Positions 1 to 6,716 of a stretch of DNA of 7,266 bases are shown here, piece by piece. The stretch's first letter is position 1; the number at the start of each line of letters is the position of its first letter. A program made the translations under genes and the position numbers. This DNA comes from UBA6624 sp964343345 [NCBI: uncultured bacterium] (GTDB lineage: Bacteria; UBP7; UBA6624): assembly GCA_964343345.1 (NCBI GenBank), contig CAYFJE010000055.1, positions 1 to 7,266 of the forward strand, given 5' to 3'. The notes below the pieces were generated by a model. That model was not told the origin of the DNA, did not search any database, and saw only the letters and a program-made list of their open reading frames with translations.

Positions 1-1
1 T

Positions 2-97
2 GAGGAAGAGGCCGTGCCTGAGGTTGAGGAAGAGGCCGTGCCTGAGGTTGAGGAAGAGGCCGTGCCTGAGGTTGAGGAAGAGGCCGTGCCTGAGGTT
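2..97 (+). repeat. Perfect 24-bp tandem repeat, four copies, coding
   Basis: Four head-to-tail copies of a 24-bp unit lie at 2-25, 26-49, 50-73 and 74-97. A broken fifth copy (GAGGAA) starts at 98. The copies are identical at every base including codon third positions, and each encodes EEEAVPEV. The unit has 15 G/C of 24, clearly richer than the AT-rich sequence that follows. Base 1 is a T, which also fits the end of a preceding unit, so the array probably continues upstream of the window. Being a multiple of three, changes in copy number keep the frame. Confidence 0.97.
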
Positions 98-562
98 GAG
101 GAAAATAAAAACATTTACCCTACAAGACTTATAGAGGATCTAAATGCTGAAGATTTGAGAAAATGGCTAGAGCCAACTAACCTAATCTTTTCAATATTCA
201 AGAGTGTTGACTTTTCGCTTATGGAAGATGAAAGGGTCGTGGAGCAAGAATTCAAATCAGGATTTTGGAAAGCGATTTGGGTTCCAACACAAGAATCAAT
301 AGAAATAGATATAAATGGCTTAATGAAACATTCAATGTACTGGCCTCCAACAAATCTTCCAATTGCACCCCTTTTATTCCTTTCAGATGAAGTTGATTTT
401 GAGTTTTCTGGAAAAATAAAAATTCAAAAAAATTTAGATTCAAATGAACTTTTCACAAGCGAATTAAGTACAGAGAAAAAAATAGAAGCTCCTTGGTCTG
501 AATCAATAAATGGAGAAAGGAAAATAAAAATAAAAATTCTTACAAGCCCAGATGAGGAATAA
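2..562 (+). CDS. Unrecognised protein with acidic PEVEEEAV repeats (5' end cut off)
   Basis: The frame is open to the left edge, so this is the C-terminal 186 residues of a longer protein. A GTG exists inside the repeat at position 14, but it is simply the Val codon of a repeat unit and is not credible as a start. The visible part begins with four identical eight-residue units (EEEAVPEV), a highly acidic, probably unstructured stretch. About 150 residues of ordinary mixed sequence follow, starting near ENKNIYPTRLIEDLN. That region has Trp/Phe-rich patches (SGFWKAIWVP, HSMYWPPTNLP) and alternating hydrophobic-charged strands towards the end (KIKIQKN, RKIKIKIL), suggesting a beta-rich globular domain. 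I do not recognise the family and see no catalytic motif, signal peptide or membrane segment in the visible part. Its stop overlaps the leuS start by 11 bases, so the two are co-transcribed and probably translationally coupled. That alone does not show a role in tRNA charging. Confidence 0.75.
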   Translation, partial: EEEAVPEVEEEAVPEVEEEAVPEVEEEAVPEVEENKNIYPTRLIEDLNAEDLRKWLEPTNLIFSIFKSVDFSLMEDERVVEQEFKSGFWKAIWVPTQESIEIDINGLMKHSMYWPPTNLPIAPLLFLSDEVDFEFSGKIKIQKNLDSNELFTSELSTEKKIEAPWSESINGERKIKIKILTSPDEE

Positions 563-2930
563 AGAAGAATATCCATTCCAGAACAGAGATTCGTTTTGGC
601 AAAATACATGGGAAAAAGCAAATGTCTTCAAAACTGCAGATGATGATAAAAAGCCAAAAAAATATATCCTAGATATGTTCCCTTACCCATCTGGAGATGG
701 TTTACATGTAGGTCATCCCAAAGGTTATTTGGCAACTGACACATACTGCAGATTCTTGAGGATGAGTGGCTTCAATGTCTTACATCCACTTGGATGGGAT
801 GCTTTTGGGCTGCCTGCAGAACAATTTGCACTAAAAACTGGCCGACATCCAAAAGAGGCTGTTGAAAAGAATGTAAAAAGATTCAAATCCCAAATCAAAA
901 TGCTTGGACTGGGATTTGACTGGGAAAGAGAAATAAACACCACTGATGAAGAGTACTACAAGTGGACTCAATGGATATTCTTGAGGCTTTTTGAAAAAGA
1001 TCTAGCATATCAAGCAGAAATTCCTGTCAATTGGTGCCCTGAATTAAAAACTGTGCTTGCAAACGAGGAAGTTGTAAATGGGGTTTCAGAGATAGGAGGG
1101 CATCCGGTAATAAGAAAGCCAATGAAACAATGGATGCTAAAAATAACTGAATATGCCGATCGCTTACTGGATGATCTTGATGATCTTGACTGGCCTGAAC
1201 CGATAAAAGAAATGCAAAGAAACTGGATTGGAAGGTCAGAAGGGGCAAATATTATCTTCAAAACTGCAGATGATGACAATATTGAGGTTTTTACCACAAG
1301 AGCTGACACTTTGGCAGGAGCAACCTATATGGTTTTGGCACCGGAACATCCTCTTGTATTAAAAATATCAAAAAAATCCATGCTGGAAGAAATCAAAGCA
1401 TATCAAGAAGAATGTTCTAAATTAAGCGACCTTGAAAGGACAGGAACCAACAATGAAAAAACAGGGGTCAACACTGGAGCTTTAGCAATAAACCCTCTAA
1501 CAGGAAAAAATATGCAGATATGGATAAGTAGCTATGTTCTTGGACACTATGGAACAGGAGCGATAATGGCTGTTCCAGCACATGATCAACGGGATTGGGA
1601 TTTCGCAAAAAAATACGATCTCCCAATACAGCAAGTTGTTCATTCGAAAAGTTTTGAGCATGATTTTGACAAATCAGCATTTGAAGACCATGGAATATCA
1701 TCAACGCCTGTAAAACAAAATGTTAAAACTGATGAAGCAATTGACTTGATGAATGAATGGATTGAAGAAAAAGGTATTGGCAAAAAATCAATTTCATACA
1801 AATTGAGAGACTGGCTTTTCAGCAGGCAGAGATATTGGGGAGAGCCAATACCGATAATTCACACTGAAAATGGACCTGTTCCAGAAGAAGATCTTCCTTT
1901 GACACTCCCTAAACTTGAAAAAATAAAACCAACAGGAGATGGACAAAGCCCTTTGGCTCTTGCAGGAGAATGGCTGAAAGCAAAAGGAGGGATGAGAGAA
2001 ACAAACACCATGCCCCAATGGGCTGGATCATGTTGGTATTATCTTAGATATCTCGATCCGAAAAACGAAGATCATCTAGTTTCCCAAGAGATAGAAAAAA
2101 AATGGATGCCAGTTGACCTTTATGTTGGAGGTGCAGAACATGCAGTCTTACATCTCCTTTATGCAAGATTTTGGCACAAAGTTCTTTATGACGTAGGTGC
2201 AGTGTCTACAAAAGAGCCTTTCAAAAAACTTCTCAACCAGGGAATGATCCAAGGTTCAGATGGTCAAAAGATGAGCAAATCAAGGGGGAATGTTGTTAAC
2301 CCTGATGATGTCATCGAAAAATATGGCTCCGATGTTTTCAGAATGTATGAAATGTTCATGGGCCCTTTTGAAGGTTCTGCTCCTTGGAACACTGATGGAA
2401 TATCAGGTGTCAAAAGATTCTTGAACAGGTCCTGGAAAATCCTTCTTGCTGAAACAATTTTAGATGATCCAAACGAGAATGCTAGACATAAAATGATAAT
2501 CAAAGTCACCGAAGATCTTGAAAAATTCTCCCTCAACACATGTATATCCTCATTAATGATCTACCTTAAAAACTTAGAGGAAAATGGTGTTTCCGAAAAA
2601 GACAAGAACTGTTTCTTAAGGGTCTTAACACCTTTTGCTCCACATATGTGTGAAGAAATAAACCTAATACATGGAAATGAAAAATTCGCGTGTCAAGCAG
2701 GCTGGCCAAAAGGCGATCCTAAAAAGGCAATCGATGACCTTCTTGAAATTCCGATTATGGTAAATGGAAAACTCAGATCAAAAATACAAGTCTCAAAAAC
2801 AGATGCATCGAATCAAGAACTTCTGGAAAGAATGTCCTTGAAAGAAAAAAACGTCATCAACTTCCTTGACGGAAGGAAGCCGAAAAAGATAATTGTTATA
2901 AAGGAAAAAATAGTTAATATTGTTGTCTAA
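552..2930 (+). CDS. leuS: Leucyl-tRNA synthetase, bacterial type
   Basis: This class Ia aminoacyl-tRNA synthetase attaches leucine to tRNA-Leu in the cytoplasm using ATP. Of its 792 residues, the HIGH-type motif is HVGH at 52-55 in YPSGDGLHVGHPKGY, and KMSKS is at 573-577. The CP1 editing domain, which hydrolyses mischarged tRNA, lies roughly at 225-415. It keeps the threonine-rich motif TTRADT (248-253; the usual Pro after Arg is Ala) and the amino-acid-binding Asp345 in GTGAIMAVPAHDQRD. The anticodon-binding domain follows KMSKS, and the C-terminal domain ends with IVIKEKIVNIVV, the expected tail. Only five residues separate NQGMI from KMSKS, so the long leucine-specific insertion of the E. 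coli enzyme is absent. This matches the short class (B. subtilis, about 804 residues). Archaeal/eukaryotic-type LeuRS is much longer and differently arranged. The ATG lies inside the previous gene's last codons (GATGAGGAATAA) with no ribosome binding site, which suggests coupling. The next gene overlaps by one base. Confidence 0.97.
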   Translation: MRNKEEYPFQNRDSFWQNTWEKANVFKTADDDKKPKKYILDMFPYPSGDGLHVGHPKGYLATDTYCRFLRMSGFNVLHPLGWDAFGLPAEQFALKTGRHPKEAVEKNVKRFKSQIKMLGLGFDWEREINTTDEEYYKWTQWIFLRLFEKDLAYQAEIPVNWCPELKTVLANEEVVNGVSEIGGHPVIRKPMKQWMLKITEYADRLLDDLDDLDWPEPIKEMQRNWIGRSEGANIIFKTADDDNIEVFTTRADTLAGATYMVLAPEHPLVLKISKKSMLEEIKAYQEECSKLSDLERTGTNNEKTGVNTGALAINPLTGKNMQIWISSYVLGHYGTGAIMAVPAHDQRDWDFAKKYDLPIQQVVHSKSFEHDFDKSAFEDHGISSTPVKQNVKTDEAIDLMNEWIEEKGIGKKSISYKLRDWLFSRQRYWGEPIPIIHTENGPVPEEDLPLTLPKLEKIKPTGDGQSPLALAGEWLKAKGGMRETNTMPQWAGSCWYYLRYLDPKNEDHLVSQEIEKKWMPVDLYVGGAEHAVLHLLYARFWHKVLYDVGAVSTKEPFKKLLNQGMIQGSDGQKMSKSRGNVVNPDDVIEKYGSDVFRMYEMFMGPFEGSAPWNTDGISGVKRFLNRSWKILLAETILDDPNENARHKMIIKVTEDLEKFSLNTCISSLMIYLKNLEENGVSEKDKNCFLRVLTPFAPHMCEEINLIHGNEKFACQAGWPKGDPKKAIDDLLEIPIMVNGKLRSKIQVSKTDASNQELLERMSLKEKNVINFLDGRKPKKIIVIKEKIVNIVV
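625..1276 (+). repeat. Pair of exact 22-bp direct repeats inside leuS (625-646 and 1255-1276)
   Basis: The same 22 bases occur at 625-646 and 1255-1276, exactly 630 bp apart and in the same frame. Both copies encode FKTADDD, at residues 26-32 (N-terminal, before the HVGH motif) and 236-242 (entry of the editing domain). Bases outside the 22 differ. The coordinates given span both copies and the unique sequence between them. The identity includes third codon positions, so it is not merely a shared peptide. It may be chance or local gene conversion. Confidence 0.85.
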
Positions 2931-3868
2931 TGTCAATTCTTAAAAAATGGAAAGAGGGATTCACCCCAAAAGAAGATTACCTAAGGGGTTTTGAATCGGG
3001 AAGAAAAAACGCATTTTCAACAACTTCAAACAAACCGGTTCTAATAGCTGGGATGGGGGGATCTGGAATAGCCGGATCAATCCTTGCAACATTCACGCCA
3101 AAAAACAAAAAGATACATTCAATAAATGATTATTATGAAATAGAAAAATTCAACGAGAAGGTAAACGGGAAATACAAGCCAAAAACTTTTTTGAGTAATG
3201 CGGAAGGATGGGCGAACCTTATACTTTGCTCTTATTCGGGAAACACAAAGGAAACCCTTAGCTGGCTCAAAATTGCATCATTAACAAGTTTTGGAATAAC
3301 AACTGGAGGGAAACTTGCTGAATTGTGTCCAAGAACAATAAAAATATCTCATCCAGGGCCGCCGAGAAGATCCCTTTATGAATCTCTTGGGATACTTGAC
3401 GGATTGACAGGACAAGGGAAAATGTTTTGGGACGGGGAAGAACCAAAAGAAGAAACCGTAAAAGAAATCACTGACAAAGGCTTAATTTGGGGTAAAGAAA
3501 AAATACTTCCATGGATGCTTGTTCCTGAAAAATGCGATCCCATAGCAAGAAGGTGGACCGGAATGATTCAGGAAGATGCCAAGATTCCAGCAGGGTTTGG
3601 AATAATTCCAGAAGCAGCTCACAATCAGATTGAAGGAATTGGCGGAAAACTCTTCAAAACAGGAATAATCCTCATCGATGCTGCATCAACTAGAGATGAA
3701 AACAAAAAACTCTTGAAAACTTTTGAAGAAAAAGAAACAATATTCCTACCACAAATACATCCGGTTCAACTTTGTATTTTAGGTGATTATTTTGCAACTG
3801 CTATTGCAGAAGGTTTAGATACAGAAATCAATCCAATACCAACTATTGAAAAATACAAAAACTCTTAA
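2930..3868 (+). CDS. Bifunctional phosphoglucose/phosphomannose isomerase (SIS-domain)
   Basis: This enzyme interconverts glucose-6-phosphate, fructose-6-phosphate and, in the dual-specific family, mannose-6-phosphate in the cytoplasm. Its 312 residues have two SIS sugar-phosphate domains. The first shows GMGGSGIAGS (41-50), the phosphate-binding loop SYSGNTKETL (101-110) and ITTGGKLAE (123-131). The second contains QEDAK with Glu215 and PEAAHNQIEG with His231. Their 16-residue spacing equals that of the catalytic Glu203 and His219 in the Pyrobaculum aerophilum enzyme. By the same offset Lys310 matches that enzyme's catalytic Lys298. The length fits the compact family rather than the roughly 550-residue conventional PGI. 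ATG shares a base with the leuS stop (TAATG) and no ribosome binding site is visible, so reinitiation after leuS is likely. Product fructose-6-phosphate is the substrate of the GlmS-like enzyme starting at 7202. Mannose specificity is less sure, because the position matching Thr291 appears to be Ile303. Confidence 0.88.
   Translation: MSILKKWKEGFTPKEDYLRGFESGRKNAFSTTSNKPVLIAGMGGSGIAGSILATFTPKNKKIHSINDYYEIEKFNEKVNGKYKPKTFLSNAEGWANLILCSYSGNTKETLSWLKIASLTSFGITTGGKLAELCPRTIKISHPGPPRRSLYESLGILDGLTGQGKMFWDGEEPKEETVKEITDKGLIWGKEKILPWMLVPEKCDPIARRWTGMIQEDAKIPAGFGIIPEAAHNQIEGIGGKLFKTGIILIDAASTRDENKKLLKTFEEKETIFLPQIHPVQLCILGDYFATAIAEGLDTEINPIPTIEKYKNS
3849..3861 (-). terminator. Possible T-tract terminator of the minus-strand operon
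   Basis: Read on the minus strand, two runs of five T separated by GTA begin four bases after the nucleotidyltransferase stop codon. There is no stem-loop in front of them, so this is not a bacterial intrinsic terminator. T-rich tracts alone can end transcription in archaea. The tract lies inside the 3' end of the opposing isomerase gene, and no intergenic space exists for a separate terminator. Confidence 0.25.
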
Positions 3869-4635
3869 CTTTCGTCGAAAAACTCCTGAAAAACAAGATA
3901 GTCAGAAAGTTTGTCCAGATCAACACCCAAACCAAATGCATTCGTTTGATAAAAGGTTAAATTTATTTTTAGCCGATTTTTTATCTCCATGGAAATATTT
4001 TCAAGAGATTTTTTTCCAAAAACTATACCGACAACAAAACCGATCCCTATCATCTTCGCAAGAGCAATTGGGTTTTTTCTGTTTTCAATAAGGTTATCCA
4101 AAAAATCAACAACTCTTTCAAACTCATGAATTTTTCCCACGATGACGTTTCCACCAGTAAACTGACCATCAGATGTTTTTAGGTAAGTTCTATTTTTAAC
4201 AAGATTCAAATCCAAAGCACTCTTAGGGATTAGCGGATAAACAATTCCTGGAAGACTTTCTGCAGATTTAAGAAGAGATGCAATTGCAGAAGATGTTGCC
4301 AACGGCAAGTCAGCAGCCGCCAATACAAGATTGTCATCTTTTTTATATTTACTTATTGCGTCTTTCACCTGTGAAGATAATCCTTCTTTGTGCAGTTTCA
4401 AGAAGTTAATTTTTTTAATGTCATTACCTAAAAATGGCTTCAATGATTTTTCCAAACCATCAGGGGCATAAATACTAATTTCATCAACATCTGAAGATTC
4501 CATGAAGGATTTCAAAGCAGGCAAAATGATTGGTTTAGACTGAAGTTTGATTAATGCCCTGTAATCAACACCCGAGGAATTTCTTAAAGCCTTTTTGCAC
4601 TTTCCTCCTGCAAATAAAATAACCTTCCAGTTCAT
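3865..4635 (-). CDS. MobA-like nucleotidyltransferase family protein
   Basis: The 256-residue protein has the NTP-transferase (GT-A/MobA-like) fold, which usually transfers a nucleotide from an NTP to a phosphorylated sugar, alcohol or cofactor. The N-terminal nucleotide loop is degenerate: VILFAGGKCKKAL (5-17) instead of LAGGxGxRM. It is followed by RALIKLQSKPIILPAL (26-41), the normal place for the K(A/P)L..v.gkPml segment. VLAAADLPLAT (104-114) supplies the metal-binding Asp109. NRTYLKTSDGQFTGGNVIV (148-166) and the C-terminal GLGVDLDKLSDY (236-246) resemble a subgroup that I recall from clostridia and Synergistetes, often near ispE; that recollection needs a search. It is not IspD: the HDAARP motif is missing. 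Its ATG overlaps the upstream kinase stop by four bases (ATGA), so the two are coupled. It is the last gene of the operon, and its stop overlaps the opposing isomerase stop. Substrate unknown. Confidence 0.8.
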   Translation of the reverse strand: MNWKVILFAGGKCKKALRNSSGVDYRALIKLQSKPIILPALKSFMESSDVDEISIYAPDGLEKSLKPFLGNDIKKINFLKLHKEGLSSQVKDAISKYKKDDNLVLAAADLPLATSSAIASLLKSAESLPGIVYPLIPKSALDLNLVKNRTYLKTSDGQFTGGNVIVGKIHEFERVVDFLDNLIENRKNPIALAKMIGIGFVVGIVFGKKSLENISMEIKNRLKINLTFYQTNAFGLGVDLDKLSDYLVFQEFFDES

Positions 4636-5471
4636 ACTATCAACCTACCAACATTAGGGCCATAATTACAGTGTTTTTCAAAAAGCTTTATTGAATCAAT
4701 CAACTCATCCTTATTTTTACAGATTGTAAATATACCATTTCCAGAACCCGTCATTGAGCAAAAAATACCGTCTTTCTTGCATAAAGTCAAAAAGGAATTC
4801 ATCTTTTCTCTTTTTTGCAGCACAACTTCTTCAAAATCATTCCTTGAATTTGAAAAATCTTTTTCAAATGAGTAATTTTCCAAGAAATATGCTGTATTTT
4901 TTCTGGAAGAGAAAGAAGATTTATCCCACCAACCATACGCATCTTTCGTTAAAACAGCATCATCGACAGTTCCAAAAACAACATTCAAATCAACAGTTCC
5001 AACATCTATTTTTTCAATAATCTCACCAACCCCCCTAACCCTACAAAAACCACCTTTTGAAAAATAAAAAACATCACTTCCAAGTTCCATTGACATCTCT
5101 TTGATCTGTTTCTCGTTTGGATTCAATCCATAACATTTTGAAAGAATCTTGAAAACACTCCAAACATTAGATGAGCCTGATCCAAAACCTGAACCGGGAG
5201 GGATTTTCTTATCCAGCTTAAATCCCCCCTCTTTTTTTATCTTGAAAAAATCACAAAACAATTCATGGGCTTTCCAAACTAAATTAGATTCATCTTCAGG
5301 GACCTTAAAACCCGAAACCTCAAGCGGCTTTGGGCTTTCTTTGTCAAAAACAACCTCATCACCATAACCAACCTGAAAGAAAAGACTATCTATCTCATGA
5401 TACCCATCATCTTTTAAGCCCAGAATATCCAAAGTGAAATTGATTTTTATATTTGAGATGTCAGCATGCAT
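4632..5471 (-). CDS. ispE: IspE-like GHMP kinase (4-diphosphocytidyl-2-C-methyl-D-erythritol kinase family)
   Basis: IspE phosphorylates CDP-methylerythritol with ATP in the MEP isoprenoid pathway. Numbered from an alternative GTG one codon upstream (5474), the 280-residue protein has NIKINF with catalytic Lys10, DGYHEIDSLF with substrate-contacting His26, the ATP loop PPGSGFGSGSS (92-102), LGSDVFYF with catalytic Asp134, NDFEEVV (212-218) and the third GHMP motif MTGSGNG (241-247). The length is normal. Several positions depart from consensus: the Ala of AKIN is Ile, GLGGGSSDAA reads GFGSGSSNVW, and the Pro of GADVPFF is Phe. Either it is a divergent true IspE or a relative with another substrate. 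The ATG at 5471 shares one base with the stop of the aminotransferase (TGATG), and the GTG at 5474 overlaps it by four bases. I prefer ATG, although no good ribosome binding site supports either. The nucleotidyltransferase downstream overlaps by four bases. No other MEP-pathway gene is present in the window. Confidence 0.82.
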   Translation of the reverse strand: MHADISNIKINFTLDILGLKDDGYHEIDSLFFQVGYGDEVVFDKESPKPLEVSGFKVPEDESNLVWKAHELFCDFFKIKKEGGFKLDKKIPPGSGFGSGSSNVWSVFKILSKCYGLNPNEKQIKEMSMELGSDVFYFSKGGFCRVRGVGEIIEKIDVGTVDLNVVFGTVDDAVLTKDAYGWWDKSSFSSRKNTAYFLENYSFEKDFSNSRNDFEEVVLQKREKMNSFLTLCKKDGIFCSMTGSGNGIFTICKNKDELIDSIKLFEKHCNYGPNVGRLIV

Positions 5472-6706
5472 CACTCTAATTGAGCAAGAAGATCCTCTGT
5501 CCCCTTAAGAGCTTTCTCAAAACATTCTAAAAATCTATCAACCTGATCTTGTGTGACAACCAAAGGAGGTTCAAGCCTGATTACCTCAGGATTGTTCAAT
5601 GTATAAGCGACCATGATGCCGTCATTGGCTAAAGCGCTCATGATGATGCTCGTCACATCACTGTTCTTGAACTGGACACCTATAAGCAAACCCTGACCTC
5701 TTATGTCAAGCATAAGCGGAGAATCGATTGCCTTCAAGCCATTGATAACTCTATCCCCCATTTTTTCAGCATTTCCAGAAAAATCTTCCTCTACAGCAGA
5801 ATCCAGAGCTGCAATTGCTGCACAGCAAGCAAGATGATTTCCTCCAAAAGTTGAAGAGTGCAAAAGAGGATTCCCTTCGAACAACTCCCAAACATCTTTT
5901 GTTGCAACAGTTGCTCCAATTGGCATTATTCCGCCACCAAGTGATTTTGCCAAGCAAAGTATGTCCGGCTGAATGCCATCATGTTCACATGCAAAAAGTT
6001 TGCCAGTTCTTCCAATCCCAGTCTGAACTTCATCGGCTATAAGCAATACACCTGCATCTTCAGTGATTTCCCTTGCCGCACTCATGTAACCCTTACTTGG
6101 AACCCTGACACCAGCTTCTCCCTGTACAGGCTCAACAATGAATGCAGCCGGCTTTGAATCCATAGCCTTCTTCAAAACATCAACATCATCAAAATCAATT
6201 GAGCTGAATGAAGGTAGAAGTGGTTCAAATGGCTTTCTGAAGGATTCTCTTCCTGCGGCAGAAAGAGATCCGAGGCTTTTTCCATGATACGAACCTTTGG
6301 TGTGTACGATTCCCTGCCTACCAGTTCTCGCTTTTGCAAACTTTATCGCTGCTTCAACAGCTTCCGTACCCGAATTTGAGAAAAACGAATAACATAAATC
6401 TCCAGGTGTCAAATCAGCAAGTTTCTTTGCCAATCTAGCTTGGTCACCATTTAATAAAACCTTGCTTGAAAGGCCCATTGATCCAAGTCTTTCTTTGACG
6501 GCATTTACAACCTTTGGATGAAGGTGCCCATGATTTAACGCACCGAAAGAACCTAGAAAATCAAGAAGGACCCTTCCGTCAGCTGTCTTGACCTCACAAC
6601 CACTTCCGCTCATCTCTTCAGTATCAAAACCCAAGAAAGAGACAAGGTTGAAAAAACCTTCGGAGATATTCTCTTTATAAATATTCGTTAGTTCTTTGTT
6701 GTCCAT
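5471..6706 (-). CDS. Class III PLP-dependent aminotransferase, putrescine/acetylornithine type
   Basis: This fold-type I PLP enzyme moves an amino group between an amine or omega-amino acid and a keto acid in the cytoplasm. In its 411 residues, SNSGTEAVEAA (110-120) binds the cofactor phosphate, and IADEVQTGIGRTGKLFACEHDGIQPDILCLAKSLGGG holds Asp225 (pyridine nitrogen) and Lys254 (Schiff base). STFGGN (285-290) supplies Thr286, and RLEPPLVVT (377-385) is the usual C-terminal substrate region. SFHGKSLG-like SYHGKSLGSLSAAGRESFRKPF, MPIGATVATK and TLNNPEVIRLEPPL closely follow E. coli putrescine aminotransferase (PatA) as I remember it. It lacks about 50 residues that PatA carries, mostly at the N-terminus. 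Acetylornithine or another diamine or amino acid remains possible, as this family is often misassigned. It starts 10 bases after the stop of the small membrane protein, without a ribosome binding site, and its stop overlaps the kinase start. The active site appears intact. Confidence 0.9.
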   Translation of the reverse strand: MDNKELTNIYKENISEGFFNLVSFLGFDTEEMSGSGCEVKTADGRVLLDFLGSFGALNHGHLHPKVVNAVKERLGSMGLSSKVLLNGDQARLAKKLADLTPGDLCYSFFSNSGTEAVEAAIKFAKARTGRQGIVHTKGSYHGKSLGSLSAAGRESFRKPFEPLLPSFSSIDFDDVDVLKKAMDSKPAAFIVEPVQGEAGVRVPSKGYMSAAREITEDAGVLLIADEVQTGIGRTGKLFACEHDGIQPDILCLAKSLGGGIMPIGATVATKDVWELFEGNPLLHSSTFGGNHLACCAAIAALDSAVEEDFSGNAEKMGDRVINGLKAIDSPLMLDIRGQGLLIGVQFKNSDVTSIIMSALANDGIMVAYTLNNPEVIRLEPPLVVTQDQVDRFLECFEKALKGTEDLLAQLE

Positions 6707-6716
6707 AATTGAAAGT

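Noticed and set aside
2-103. 24-bp repeats as a CRISPR array
   Set aside because: The copies abut with no spacers, are a multiple of three long and are read through by an open frame.
1170-1187. Tandem 9-bp repeat in leuS (GATGATCTT twice)
   Set aside because: It encodes DDLDDLD, a normal conserved segment of LeuRS (LLxDLDxLDW), so protein constraint explains it.
1010-1309. Open frames antisense to leuS, and similar ones opposite ispE and the aminotransferase
   Set aside because: They are shadows of strongly conserved genes, with low-complexity Ser/Phe/Leu-rich translations and no recognisable motifs.
1801-1960. Loss of zinc-binding cysteines in LeuRS near IIHTENGPVP
   Set aside because: Some bacterial LeuRS, including the E. 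coli enzyme, also lack these cysteines, so the absence is not unusual.
3870-3880. TTTCGTCGAAA as a terminator hairpin after the isomerase gene
   Set aside because: The two five-base arms leave a one-base loop, no T-run follows directly, and it lies inside the opposing coding sequence.
3865-4635. Nucleotidyltransferase as IspD, completing an IspD-IspE pair
   Set aside because: The HDAARP motif and the IspD nucleotide loop are absent; the FTGGN and GVDLDK segments fit the MobA-like group instead.
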